Source: Prevotella sp. P2-180 (GTDB taxonomy: Bacteria > Bacteroidota > Bacteroidia > Bacteroidales > Bacteroidaceae). Taken from it: DNA of 43,950 nt. Below, in pieces: positions 29,855-37,401 of this stretch. Under the pieces are notes generated by a model. It was not told the DNA's origin. It ran no database searches and worked only from the letters and a program-made list of their open reading frames with translations. Position numbers and translations under genes: made by a program. The stretch spans positions 1-43,950 of the forward strand of contig NZ_NPJI01000047.1 in the NCBI RefSeq assembly GCF_002251435.1, written 5' to 3'. Positions within the stretch are counted from its first letter, which is position 1. Each line of letters starts with the position of its first letter.

Positions 29855-30742
29855 ATGAACACTACAGCTGACCGCTTAAAAGAATTGCAGAAACAGCTCA
29901 CTTCCGGTTGCGAGGTATGCTGTTCGCACGGCATGCTCGACACATTCCCTGATGCATTGCGTATCAGCTTTCTTGTCGAGCATATCGGGATAATCATATG
30001 CCACCGCGGTCATTTTTCTTTCGTCACCGGGAAAGAGACCCACAAGGCAGTGAGCGGCAAGACGGTGTTTATCAACAGGGAGGTGTATTTCCACATTACG
30101 GAAAGCTCGTCCGATTGTCTCTACTCCTTGCTCTTCTATCGGGTGGACTCCATACGCGACTTGCTTGGCAACACCGTGAGGGGGATGAAATTCTGGGAAG
30201 TGATCAACCCTGCATCGTGCCAGATTGTTGACACTGCGGCCACTTCAGGCCTAAGCCTATATATCGACATGCTTTCATCGCTAAAGAACGACAATGCCGA
30301 CGTGTTTATTGAGAAAGAACGACTCCTGCTCATGCTCTCGCTTACCTACCACCTGTGTTCCTTGTTCAGCAGACTGTTAGGTGTGCATCAGTCGGCACCG
30401 GCTCGCCAAACCGACATTTACATTAGTTTCATACAGTTAGTCGGGCAATACTTCAACAAGCACCGTGGAGTCTCCTTCTATGCCGACAAGCTATGCCTTT
30501 CTCCTAAATACCTATCGTCGATAGTGAAAAGCGTGTCGGGCATGACAGTACAACAACACGTGTTCAAGGCCATCGTCAGGCAAAGCATCTTCTTGATAAA
30601 CAACACCGACAAAAGCGTAAAACAGATATCCGACTTGCTGAATTTTCCTAATCCATCTGCATTCGGCACTTTCTTCAAGAAACATACCGGTCTGTCGCCA
30701 CGTCATTTCAGGAAAGAGAACATCGGGAAGACAAAACAATGA
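29855..30742 (+). CDS. AraC-family transcriptional regulator with N-terminal Cys cluster
   Basis: 295 aa. The C-terminal AraC/XylS domain (about 195-290) has two helix-turn-helix motifs: FYADKLCLSPKYLSSIVKSV, and ISDLLNFPNPSAFGTFFKKH followed by TGLSPRHFRK. The N-terminal part is a sensor of unknown fold. It begins with Cys19, Cys22 and Cys23 (SGCEVCCSHGM), a plausible metal- or thiol-sensing site. Co-transcribed with the glutaredoxin-like gene (3-bp gap). Targets are not evident from sequence. Confidence 0.85.
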   Translation: MNTTADRLKELQKQLTSGCEVCCSHGMLDTFPDALRISFLVEHIGIIICHRGHFSFVTGKETHKAVSGKTVFINREVYFHITESSSDCLYSLLFYRVDSIRDLLGNTVRGMKFWEVINPASCQIVDTAATSGLSLYIDMLSSLKNDNADVFIEKERLLLMLSLTYHLCSLFSRLLGVHQSAPARQTDIYISFIQLVGQYFNKHRGVSFYADKLCLSPKYLSSIVKSVSGMTVQQHVFKAIVRQSIFLINNTDKSVKQISDLLNFPNPSAFGTFFKKHTGLSPRHFRKENIGKTKQ

Positions 30743-30747
30743 AACAG

Positions 30748-30791
30748 AAAACCACCCGCAGCAGGCTAATGCCCCCAGCGAGTGGTTTTTT
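30748..30791. terminator. Bidirectional terminator between convergent genes
   Basis: AAAACCAC (30748-30755) pairs with GTGGTTTT (30782-30789), extended by CGC/GCG. T residues follow on the plus strand and A residues precede it, so it can serve both the AraC gene and the leftward methyltransferase gene. Confidence 0.75.
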
Positions 30792-30795
30792 ATTG

Positions 30796-31605
30796 TCAGC
30801 CCTTACGTCCTATGTAGAACACATATCCATAATAGTCATTATAACGGGAGTACATCTCAGCCTCATGTTTCATATTGTCAACCAAGCCCTTTGCAGTGGC
30901 ATTGTCGGGATGACGCTGAAGAAACAGCCTTTGCGCTTCCACCTGCGGCTCGTAGAAATTGCGCGTCCAGCATTCTCGAGGCAACACAAACGTGCTGATG
31001 TCAGTGTATCCAGCCTTCCGCATTTGTTCCACCTTATTATATATATAGTCTATCTCAGGATAGGCGTCTGTCCAAAACCGTATGATTTCCTCCGGCTGAT
31101 TGTCGCAGAGCCATGAAGCCTCGCTTACGGCTATCCAGCCTCCGGCCTTCAGATACTTGCGCCAGAGGTTTATGCCATGTTCAAAGCCTATGTTGTAGAT
31201 GGCCCCCTCGCTCCAAATCACGTCTATCGACTCTGTTTCGAACGGAAGGTTGCCCATGTCGCCTACAATGCCTTCAACCCTGTGGTCTACACCCTCGGCA
31301 CGGCATTTTTCCATCGTCTTTTCTATAAAGAGAGGGAAGAGGTCGAGGGCCTTCACCCTTGCCTCGGTATGAAGCGCCAACTGCACGGTCTGGCTACCAC
31401 AGCCACATCCGAGGTCGGCTACGACGGCATCCTCATTCAGATATCCCACCATACCTAATGCCTTCCTCGTGGCCTCATCGCTGCCAGGACCCTGGCGTTT
31501 GATACTGGAGAAATATTCGCAGATGAGCGAGAAGTCGAAATCATGTATTGACGATTCTTTGTTGTCGGCAACTGTATTGTTGCTCTTTAAATTATCATTA
31601 TTCAT
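30796..31605 (-). CDS. Class I SAM-dependent methyltransferase
   Basis: 269 aa from MNNDNLKSNN. SAM-binding motif I is at residues 61-73 (VVADLGCGCGSQT), the acidic residue after strand 2 is Asp88 (ALDLF), motif post-II is GDMGNLPFETESIDVIWSEG, then KAGGWIAVSEASW. The C-terminal half (from about 165) is rich in aromatic residues and probably binds the substrate. The substrate is unknown; the fold fits small-molecule methyltransferases. A frame continuing upstream to 31659 lies inside the structured leader and ignores the perfect stem that abuts ATG 31605. Convergent with the AraC gene. Confidence 0.8.
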   Translation of the reverse strand: MNNDNLKSNNTVADNKESSIHDFDFSLICEYFSSIKRQGPGSDEATRKALGMVGYLNEDAVVADLGCGCGSQTVQLALHTEARVKALDLFPLFIEKTMEKCRAEGVDHRVEGIVGDMGNLPFETESIDVIWSEGAIYNIGFEHGINLWRKYLKAGGWIAVSEASWLCDNQPEEIIRFWTDAYPEIDYIYNKVEQMRKAGYTDISTFVLPRECWTRNFYEPQVEAQRLFLQRHPDNATAKGLVDNMKHEAEMYSRYNDYYGYVFYIGRKG

Positions 31606-31752
31606 TATTGTAAAGTTTGGTTTAAAAAAAATATAAAACAATAACTCTTCGACCGACATTCTGCCTTCGAAGAAACCTAAGGGATAACATCCATGACATA
31701 AGTAGTCGCGGAGGTTATTTACTTTACAATATCCGTGTTTTGTTTAATCATC
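31606..31752 (-). ncRNA. Structured 5' leader RNA of the methyltransferase gene (candidate riboswitch)
   Basis: Reading on the minus strand, an outer stem of 11 perfect pairs (31731-31721 with 31616-31606) encloses about 100 nt and ends at the base before the start codon at 31605. Inside are AACCT/AGGTT (31716-31712 with 31678-31674), which holds the nested GGAT/ATCC hairpin (31682-31685 with 31689-31692), and TCTTCGA/TCGAAGA (31673-31667 with 31652-31646). An A/T-rich tract with an 8-T run follows (31631-31624). The outer stem would hide the translation start. I do not match it to a known riboswitch class. Confidence 0.5.
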
Positions 31753-31757
31753 CGCTG

Positions 31758-31789
31758 CAAAGGTACACCAAAAAGCCGTACCTACCAAA
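31758..31789 (-). promoter_or_regulatory. Promoter of the methyltransferase gene
   Basis: On the minus strand, TTTG (31789-31786), a 20-bp spacer and TACCTTTG (31765-31758). Full match to the Bacteroidetes consensus. The start point near 31752 gives a leader of about 147 nt. Confidence 0.75.
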
Positions 31790-31816
31790 CTTTTGGCATA
31801 CTTTTTCCGAAATTTC

Positions 31817-31848
31817 TTTGCAGTTTAGGCGTTTATTGACTATATTTG
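31817..31848 (+). promoter_or_regulatory. Promoter of the resB-ccsA operon
   Basis: TTTG (31817-31820), a 20-bp spacer and TATATTTG (31841-31848). Full match. It is back to back with the methyltransferase promoter, 27 bp away. It places the resB start at 31884 rather than at an ATG near 31740. Confidence 0.75.
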
Positions 31849-31883
31849 CAGCCAAAAGAGGCGATAAAAGCTCTTTATACGCT

Positions 31884-32705
31884 ATGACCAATACACCTTT
31901 ATATATAATAAGAGGAAAAGCGGGGACAATATTCTTGCTGTATATGACCGTTGCCACTATTGTACAAATGCTCTATGGCAACATAGACGTAAGCATCTTC
32001 GCCTTCCCCATGGGACTGGCCTTGGGAGTGACAGGTCTGGCCATTGTATATGCGATGGAACGTAAGTGGGGACCGACCAAGACCGTCGCCGCCATGAGGT
32101 CTACCAAAGCCGCATGCCTTCTGCTCGGGCTCACTGCCGCCTTTGCCGTGGCAGGAGGTTTGGTGCCGCAGTTTGCCGGCTTCACCACCTCTTGGCCTTT
32201 CGTGGCCCTGCTCGCCGCCTTGGAGATGCACCTTTCGCTGGTGATAATTCACAAGCTAAGGACATTCCGCTTCCGGCGCGACCTTTCCTTCATGCTTGTA
32301 CACATAGGCTTGTGGCTTGCACTGTTCAGCGGTATGGCAGGAGCTGGCGACACGCGGAAGAGCGACATCTTGGTTCCGGCACAAGCAGTCGCCCCCTCCC
32401 CTCGCCTGCTCTCATTCCAGATTGACAGAAATCCTGCCGACGGCTCTCCTGTACAGTATTCGGCAGAAGTGATGATGAATGGAGATACCATCAGACTTGC
32501 CGTCAACCGTCCGTATAGTGTCGGAATGGCCGAAGACCTCTATCTTGTGGACTTCAATACAAACATGATGACAGGCGAAGTGGACTATTGCATACTTCAA
32601 AAGGTACACCAGCCTTGGAAATACCCGATGCTTGCAGGCATAGGATCGTTGCTTGCAGGAACAATAATCATGACAACAAGAAGGAGAAAGGAGGCAGAGA
32701 GATGA
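31884..32705 (+). CDS. ResB-like cytochrome c biogenesis protein
   Basis: 273 aa with four to five membrane segments: residues about 14-31, 33-55, 75-95, 100-120 and 140-157. A soluble domain at about 160-250 includes LLSFQIDRNPADGSPVQYSA and VNRPYSVGMAEDLYLVDF, and a last membrane helix follows before the basic end (RRRKEAER). This is the short ResB/Ccs1-like form of Bacteroidetes, which with CcsA ligates heme to c-type cytochromes in the periplasm. Its stop overlaps the ccsA start (ATGA). No cytochrome or nrf gene is adjacent. Start chosen from the promoter at 31817-31848. Confidence 0.8.
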   Translation: MTNTPLYIIRGKAGTIFLLYMTVATIVQMLYGNIDVSIFAFPMGLALGVTGLAIVYAMERKWGPTKTVAAMRSTKAACLLLGLTAAFAVAGGLVPQFAGFTTSWPFVALLAALEMHLSLVIIHKLRTFRFRRDLSFMLVHIGLWLALFSGMAGAGDTRKSDILVPAQAVAPSPRLLSFQIDRNPADGSPVQYSAEVMMNGDTIRLAVNRPYSVGMAEDLYLVDFNTNMMTGEVDYCILQKVHQPWKYPMLAGIGSLLAGTIIMTTRRRKEAER

Positions 32706-33472
32706 TATCATGGAACTTGTTTCTTCCATTTGCCGTCGCTACTGCCATACTATGGCTTGCGGGCGCCGTGGCAGCCCTTAGGCAAAAAGAAGGACTCAAC
32801 AGGACGTGCGTCTTGACCATGGCGGCAGGCACAATGGTGTATGCAGCCTTCATAGCCGGACTATGGGTCAGTCTCGGCCGTCCACCATTGCGCACACTGG
32901 GGGAGACCCGTCTATGGTATTCCCTGTTTATGATTGTTTCAGGCTTGGCAGTGTATATCCGCTGGCACTACCGTTGGCTTCCTGGCACATCGGCAATAGT
33001 GGCCATCGTGTTTATACTGATAAACATAGCCAAGCCGGAAATACACGACCAGAGCCTGATGCCAGCCTTACAGAGCGCATGGTTCATCCCCCACGTCACA
33101 GTCTACATGTTTTCCTACAGCATCTTCGGCTGCGCCTTCCTGCTTTCCATAGCCGGACTGCGCCGTGGGTCGTCACGCTATCTGCCCACCTGCGACAGCC
33201 TCGCCCGCATAGGCACCGCCTTCCTCACCTTCGGCATGCTTTCGGGATGCATCTGGGCGAAACAGGCTTGGGGCGACTTCTGGACATGGGACCCGAAGGA
33301 GACGTGGGCGGCTGCCACATGGGCGGTATATATCGGCTATATCCATCACAGGCTTCGCTCGCCCAGCCTCCACGCCTACTGGTGGCTCATCGTAGGATTT
33401 CTGCTGCTGCAGATGTGCTGGTATGGTGTGAACTACCTGCCCTCGGCAAGCTGGAGCATGCATAGTTATTAA
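32702..33472 (+). CDS. ccsA: Cytochrome c biogenesis protein CcsA (heme handling)
   Basis: 256 aa, about eight membrane helices. The tryptophan-rich WWD heme-binding motif is at 190-202 (WGDFWTWDPKETW). Conserved His candidates for heme ligation are His131 and His224. The translation start at 32702 overlaps the resB stop by four bases, indicating coupling. It moves heme across the membrane to apocytochrome c with ResB, in the System II pathway. The sequence gives no sign of truncation. Confidence 0.88.
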   Translation: MISWNLFLPFAVATAILWLAGAVAALRQKEGLNRTCVLTMAAGTMVYAAFIAGLWVSLGRPPLRTLGETRLWYSLFMIVSGLAVYIRWHYRWLPGTSAIVAIVFILINIAKPEIHDQSLMPALQSAWFIPHVTVYMFSYSIFGCAFLLSIAGLRRGSSRYLPTCDSLARIGTAFLTFGMLSGCIWAKQAWGDFWTWDPKETWAAATWAVYIGYIHHRLRSPSLHAYWWLIVGFLLLQMCWYGVNYLPSASWSMHSY

Positions 33473-33537
33473 CTCAAGTTTCACATGGGGTTAAATCTAA
33501 GAAGTTAAGGAAGTTAAAGACAAATGCGGTGTCAGTC

Positions 33538-33996
33538 TCATATAGTCCATTTTTTTTCGATTAATGTTTCTTTTATTTCCAGTGTCACTACCCTTCCCCT
33601 CTCCACGTTCTTTCGGATGCGGTCGTAGAGGGCGGCGAAGGCGTTGCGTGGGTGGATGATGCATCCGAGGGAGCTTCGTGTGCCTACTACTATTGAGCCG
33701 TCGTGGCGGTTGTGGATGCCGTTGCCGGGCTTCAGCTGCGGACAGGGTTGCGGCATGCGCGTGTTGCCGAACACAAATCTCATTCGTGGACAGTCGGCGC
33801 AGCGCGGAGCGAAGGTTTTCACGAGAATCATCTTGCGTGCATACTGCTTGCACTTTACGAGTTCCACTGCGTAAGAGCCTGCGGCGAGGCAAGAGAACGA
33901 GTTTTCGAGGGTGTCGCAGATGCGCTGTCCGTCGATAGTGACGTGCCCCTCGGTTATTTCACCTTTTATGAAGGTGCGTTGGATGGTAATTGTCAT
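33538..33996 (-). CDS. DUF5675 family protein
   Basis: 152 aa. The pattern DGQRICDTLENSFSCLAAGSYAVEL, RMRFVFGNTRMPQPCPQLKPGNGIHNRHDGSIVVGT and SLGCIIHPRNAFAAL follows the DUF5675 family, small cytoplasmic proteins often found in phage lysis or mobile-element modules. The Cys/His pattern (C69-x2-C, then a late Cys-x3-His) could hold a catalytic site like that of L,D-transpeptidase-type folds; this is speculation. It is leftward, separated from the VirE/DUF3987 gene by the copy-B repeat. Confidence 0.7.
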   Translation of the reverse strand: MTITIQRTFIKGEITEGHVTIDGQRICDTLENSFSCLAAGSYAVELVKCKQYARKMILVKTFAPRCADCPRMRFVFGNTRMPQPCPQLKPGNGIHNRHDGSIVVGTRSSLGCIIHPRNAFAALYDRIRKNVERGRVVTLEIKETLIEKKWTI

Positions 33997-34029
33997 ATTT
34001 CTTGAGAATTTGATTAGAATTACTCAACT

Positions 34030-34117
34030 TTCGGAAGTTATTTTTAACCACAGAGTTTAAGAGATATAGAGTATTTATACTAATCTCTTTTTCTCTTTAT
34101 CTCTGTGGTTTAAATAC
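34030..34117. repeat. Palindromic repeat element, copy B
   Basis: Inverted copy of the element at 5087-5172. The arms TTTTAACCACAGAGTTTAAG and CTTTATCTCTGTGGTTTAAA close a hairpin, flanked by CGGAAGTTATT on one side as in copy A. Only a few positions differ over about 86 bp. It lies between the DUF5675 gene and the VirE/DUF3987 gene. Confidence 0.7.
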
Positions 34118-34154
34118 TTGAGTTGAATTAGAATTTGAAAATAAAAACACGTGG

Positions 34155-34188
34155 GGTAACCGGGGTAACCGAGGTAACCGGGTAACCG
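34155..34188. repeat. Four GGTAACCG repeats at the end of the VirE/DUF3987 gene
   Basis: GGTAACCG at 34155-34162, 34164-34171, 34173-34180 and 34181-34188, with periods of 9, 9 and 8 bp. GGTAACC is itself self-complementary. The array begins right at the stop codon of the leftward gene at 34189. It may be an iteron-like binding site or an element boundary. Confidence 0.7.
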
Positions 34189-36411
34189 TCATTTCACAAG
34201 CTTCACGAACGATTCGCCTTGCTTTTCAATGAGGTGGTTGTCGGTCCATCGGAATATTATGCTCTTCAGAGGCGAGTGGATGCCGTGAGACCTGACAGCC
34301 TTTTGCAGGTCGTCGGCACTGAACACGTCGCTCATGGCCTCAAAGAGCGAGGGATAGCGTCGTGCCACAGGAGCCTCATACTGCAAGGCCTGCTCTTGCG
34401 CCTTGGTGGCATAGCGGCTGTGGAGCGTGTGGAGTATGGATTCTGCCACCCATACGGCAAACTCCAGCGTGTAGTTCTTTCGCTCGCGGTTGAGATTTCC
34501 CCAAAGGAAGGCGACCACCATGCCGGCACGGAAACCTATCTGTGCTGCACGGCGCATAAACTGGTCGCGTGCGTAGTCCTCGTCGCGCACTGCCTGTACG
34601 CGCTGCTTCTCTATCCATTGCCCCATGCCCTTGTTGAGCCACTGGAGGTTGAGATGGTATTCGGGCAGCACGTTGCCTTCGGCATCCTGACAGACAGCCA
34701 TGAGGGCATCCACTCTCTCCTTCACCACTTTAAGCTGAGCTTCCGAGAACTGCTTCCTTACGGGCATTGCCTTTCCAAACTGCGATGGCAGTTCCACCAT
34801 TATGCAGCGTGTGATGAGTCCGTCCTCCACGTCTGGATAGGCTCTGGCTATGGCTCCTGGCGTGCCGAGGGTCAGCAGGTTGTAGCGCATGCGGCATGTG
34901 GCTGAGAACGAGGCGTCCGACTTGTAGTCCTGTCCGTAGCGACCTCCGTCGGCATCCTGTGCCACACGGTAGATGTCTGACTTCTGCGCCCACATTCCCG
35001 ATTTGTTGGAGTTGGTCAGTGTGTCTGCCTCGGGCGAGATGCTTATGAGGTGAAGCCCTCGCGCCTGCACCATTCGCTTCAGCAGCTGTGCCACCGACAC
35101 CTTGGCTGGTATGTCGCGCACTATGGGCTGCGGCTCTTCCATCTGCTTCTTCTGGTTCTTGTTCAGCTTCGCCTGTCGCTGATACTCCATCTCCTGTTCG
35201 CGTCCTTCGTCGTCCTTTGCCCTTATCTTTTCTAAGCAGATGTCGGGTATGCGCAGCAGCGAACCCTTTCCGCTTGCAGCCGGGGCAATGATGTTGACTA
35301 TGAACGAGGGCGCCTGCAGGTCGCCGTCGAGATAGCGTGCACGGAGGCGGCTGCCGAGAAAACCGCAAATGGGCAGGCAACACATTGCCGTGGCAGGCTT
35401 GAAGTCGTCGGGGGCGGTGACTACAAACTCCTTGATGAGCGGCGGCAGGTGCGACGGTTGAGGCATTGAAGGGGGCAGCAGTGCCGGTTTCGATTCCTCC
35501 TCGGCGGAAGGTCGTGTGGCGCTTTCGGAGCCATCTATGCCAAGGTCGCGCAGCACTTTGTAGAGCACGTAGGGCAGCTTTTCCGTTCTTGCCGACTTGC
35601 ATGCCGACTCGCAACATGCCTTCACCTCTGCCTCGCTGAGTCCGAAACGCGGGCATACCTGGAAGAGGCGGTCTGCCTGTCGGTCGGTGATGTTTGCCAG
35701 CAGTCGGCAGATGAGGTAGAGGCGGTTGTTGCGTTCTCCCTCGTAGGGTGTGCCTCCGGTGCGCTCTATCAGCTTTTCCACTATGTCGGTGTAGGGTATG
35801 CCGCGGAAAGCGAGAGGGGCTTTGGCGGCCTCCACCTTCTTCTCTTCTTTCGCCTCTTCCTTCACCTCTTCCTTCACCTTCTTTTCCAGTTCTTTCACCT
35901 CCGTTTCCAATGAAAAGACCTCTGGATTGTAGAAGTAGAAATAGCTTTCGGGCACGAGAAACGAGAGTCGTGCGAGGTCGCGTGTGCAGGCGTCGTGTTC
36001 CACATTCAGTTCCTTGGCAAGCCACGCCTGGTTGTCGGCAATGGTCTCGTGTTCGGGTCGGCACAGTGCCACCACTCTCAGTCCTTTGGTCGATGGTGTC
36101 TTGTGTACGATGTAGATGCCCAGTTCCTCCAGTCTGTCCTCGAAGGTGTGGAACAGGGTGTCGGGCTGGTCGATGTGGTCGATGTCGAGAGCGAAGAGTC
36201 CCGACGGGCGTGCGGTTTTGTTGCTGCGTCTCTCTCCGCCGAAGGCAGCCTGCCAACACACGGCTGGCAGGTCGCGCTTCAGGTTGAGGTTGCCCGCAGC
36301 TATCTGGTCGCAGAGGGCTTTCAGATGTGGCTCTCTGATGATTTGCTCGAATGTCTCGCGCGACAGCGGGACAGGGAGCTGGTGACAATTTGGGCAATAG
36401 TCGATGTTCAT
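34189..36411 (-). CDS. VirE N-domain / DUF3987 mobile-element replication-type protein
   Basis: 740 aa. Cys6 and Cys9 (YCPNCH) start the protein. Residues about 15-165 are the VirE/BT4734-like domain related to primases, with LFALDIDHID (Asp76 and Asp78) in the place of catalytic acids. A Lys/Glu linker lies at about 170-197. A helical zone with Cys pairs at about 200-295 resembles the primase C-terminal domain. DUF3987 follows from about 325, with a P-loop-like APAASGKGS at 376-384. The whole resembles a primase-helicase of integrated elements. Last gene of a leftward four-gene operon (37263 to 34189), ending at the GGTAACC array. Confidence 0.85.
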   Translation of the reverse strand: MNIDYCPNCHQLPVPLSRETFEQIIREPHLKALCDQIAAGNLNLKRDLPAVCWQAAFGGERRSNKTARPSGLFALDIDHIDQPDTLFHTFEDRLEELGIYIVHKTPSTKGLRVVALCRPEHETIADNQAWLAKELNVEHDACTRDLARLSFLVPESYFYFYNPEVFSLETEVKELEKKVKEEVKEEAKEEKKVEAAKAPLAFRGIPYTDIVEKLIERTGGTPYEGERNNRLYLICRLLANITDRQADRLFQVCPRFGLSEAEVKACCESACKSARTEKLPYVLYKVLRDLGIDGSESATRPSAEEESKPALLPPSMPQPSHLPPLIKEFVVTAPDDFKPATAMCCLPICGFLGSRLRARYLDGDLQAPSFIVNIIAPAASGKGSLLRIPDICLEKIRAKDDEGREQEMEYQRQAKLNKNQKKQMEEPQPIVRDIPAKVSVAQLLKRMVQARGLHLISISPEADTLTNSNKSGMWAQKSDIYRVAQDADGGRYGQDYKSDASFSATCRMRYNLLTLGTPGAIARAYPDVEDGLITRCIMVELPSQFGKAMPVRKQFSEAQLKVVKERVDALMAVCQDAEGNVLPEYHLNLQWLNKGMGQWIEKQRVQAVRDEDYARDQFMRRAAQIGFRAGMVVAFLWGNLNRERKNYTLEFAVWVAESILHTLHSRYATKAQEQALQYEAPVARRYPSLFEAMSDVFSADDLQKAVRSHGIHSPLKSIIFRWTDNHLIEKQGESFVKLVK

Positions 36412-36423
36412 ATCCTGGTATTT

Positions 36424-36741
36424 TTAGTTAATAAACTTAAGAGCGCTGCTTACCTCTTGGAAGAAGCCGAACGCAACGTCGGAGGGGTTGAAGCCGGGCT
36501 CCAGTCGCAAGGTCTTGGCATGTATTTGATACTTGCCGTTGGTCTTTCTGACGAGAGTGATATACTTTCCGTCGAAGAGCTTCGGGTTGCGTGGTGCCCT
36601 TCCCCTGCGTATAGCCTCCTCAAACTTCAGCGAGTTGCCGCGTTTAGAGAAGATGCCGGTGTAGCACTTGTTCTGACTGATTTCGTTGTCCTGCTGAAGC
36701 ATGCAGGTGAGATTGGTGTTGTTGATTGTAATGTTTGTCAT
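36424..36741 (-). CDS. Small protein of the VirE/DUF3987 operon, unknown function
   Basis: 105 aa from MTNITINNTNLTCMLQQDNE. A basic middle part (KFEEAIRRGRAPRNPKLFDGK) suggests nucleic-acid binding. The C-terminus (NPSDVAFGFFQEVSSALKFIN) is amphipathic. It lies 12 bp upstream of the VirE/DUF3987 gene and 4 bp after the OB-fold-like gene, hence one operon. Family not recognised. Confidence 0.6.
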   Translation of the reverse strand: MTNITINNTNLTCMLQQDNEISQNKCYTGIFSKRGNSLKFEEAIRRGRAPRNPKLFDGKYITLVRKTNGKYQIHAKTLRLEPGFNPSDVAFGFFQEVSSALKFIN

Positions 36742-36745
36742 AATG

Positions 36746-37012
36746 TTAATGTTTTGAGAATGAAACAATGTCTTGTACGGTGATGTCCTGATAGGTGTTG
36801 CCGTTATAGTCGCGGCAGCTGAAGCGCAGTGCAGCCCACACGATGTCGCCCTTGAAGAACTTCACCTGGTTGCCGATGAGTGCAGCCACGAAGGTGTCGG
36901 CATACTTGCCCCCTACCTCCTGCATCACAAGTGTGGATTTCTGCATCTGTCCGTTCTGCGTGTTGATGGTCACGGCCTCTGTCTGGCTCACAATTTTAAA
37001 GATGTTTTGCAT
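36746..37012 (-). CDS. OB-fold-like small protein, possibly single-strand DNA binding
   Basis: 88 aa from MQNIFKIVSQTEAV. The pattern of beta strands (AVTINTQNGQMQKSTLVMQE, ADTFVAALIGNQVKFFKGD, IVWAALRFSCRDYNGNTYQD, ITVQDIVSF) fits an OB fold like the SSB/DUF3127 group. Next to a primase-like gene, a single-strand DNA-binding role is plausible. An open frame runs 38 codons further up but overlaps the previous gene and has no family-like sequence. Confidence 0.6.
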   Translation of the reverse strand: MQNIFKIVSQTEAVTINTQNGQMQKSTLVMQEVGGKYADTFVAALIGNQVKFFKGDIVWAALRFSCRDYNGNTYQDITVQDIVSFSKH

Positions 37013-37026
37013 AATAGTTGTTGGTG

Positions 37027-37263
37027 TTAAAGGGTTTGACTGATGTAGATGAACATGCCGCCCACGACGATGTCGTTTCCCAGCTCCACTTCTCCTGTCT
37101 CCATGTAGTCGAGCAGCATGCAGCAAAGCTCCACCTGTGCAGGTTTCTTCAACACCCGGAGCAACGGACGGACGAACTCTTGTTGTGCCGGCTTGAGGTA
37201 GCCGAACAGGTCGGACTGAACCGACTGTGGATAGACGAAATTGTCTTTCTTTTCTCTTTTCAT
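37027..37263 (-). CDS. Small protein, first gene of the VirE/DUF3987 operon
   Basis: 78 aa from MKREKKDNFVYPQSV. A charged helical protein with FGYLKPAQQEFVRPLLRVLK and ELCCMLLDYMETGE. A start two codons upstream (37269) is possible. The -7 element TACCTTTG at 37308-37301 lies upstream, so this begins the operon. I do not recognise a family. Confidence 0.55.
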   Translation of the reverse strand: MKREKKDNFVYPQSVQSDLFGYLKPAQQEFVRPLLRVLKKPAQVELCCMLLDYMETGEVELGNDIVVGGMFIYISQTL

Positions 37264-37300
37264 AATCATAATGTTTTTAAATAAAAAATTGATTTCGCTG

Positions 37301-37308
37301 CAAAGGTA
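37301..37308 (-). promoter_or_regulatory. Putative -7 element of the VirE/DUF3987 operon
   Basis: TACCTTTG on the minus strand, 38 bp upstream of the start at 37263. A TTTG exists but with a 16-bp spacer instead of about 20. Confidence 0.5.
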
Positions 37309-37358
37309 CGGAAGGTTGACTGCACAAACTGAGGTTCTCCGTTTATTGGCAATTTTAT

Positions 37359-37368
37359 CCTGTACAGG
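37359..37368. promoter_or_regulatory. Small palindrome between divergent operons
   Basis: CCTGTACAGG, a perfect 10-bp palindrome, 34 bp upstream of the mobilization operon start at 37402. It could be a repressor site. I find no clear promoter for the mobilization operon here, so the boundary of the element may lie close by. Confidence 0.25.
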
Positions 37369-37401
37369 CGTTTTTGACATCCCGATTAATAAGAATGTGG
37401 T

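Noticed and set aside
31606..31659. Upstream start for the methyltransferase
   Set aside because: The extension lies in the structured leader and consists of hydrophobic residues without family match; the perfect stem ends at ATG 31605.
31740..31883. Longer ResB starting near 31740
   Set aside because: That ATG precedes the full-consensus promoter at 31817-31848, so it would not be transcribed from it.
35748..36397. Long frames on both strands within the VirE/DUF3987 gene
   Set aside because: Arg/Pro/Ser-rich composition shows they are shadows of a GC-rich coding region.
37359..37368. CCTGTACAGG as an SOS (LexA) box
   Set aside because: It is a 10-bp palindrome only; it lacks the spacing of known LexA sites, and I have no evidence for the Prevotella LexA motif. 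Kept only as a low-confidence palindrome.
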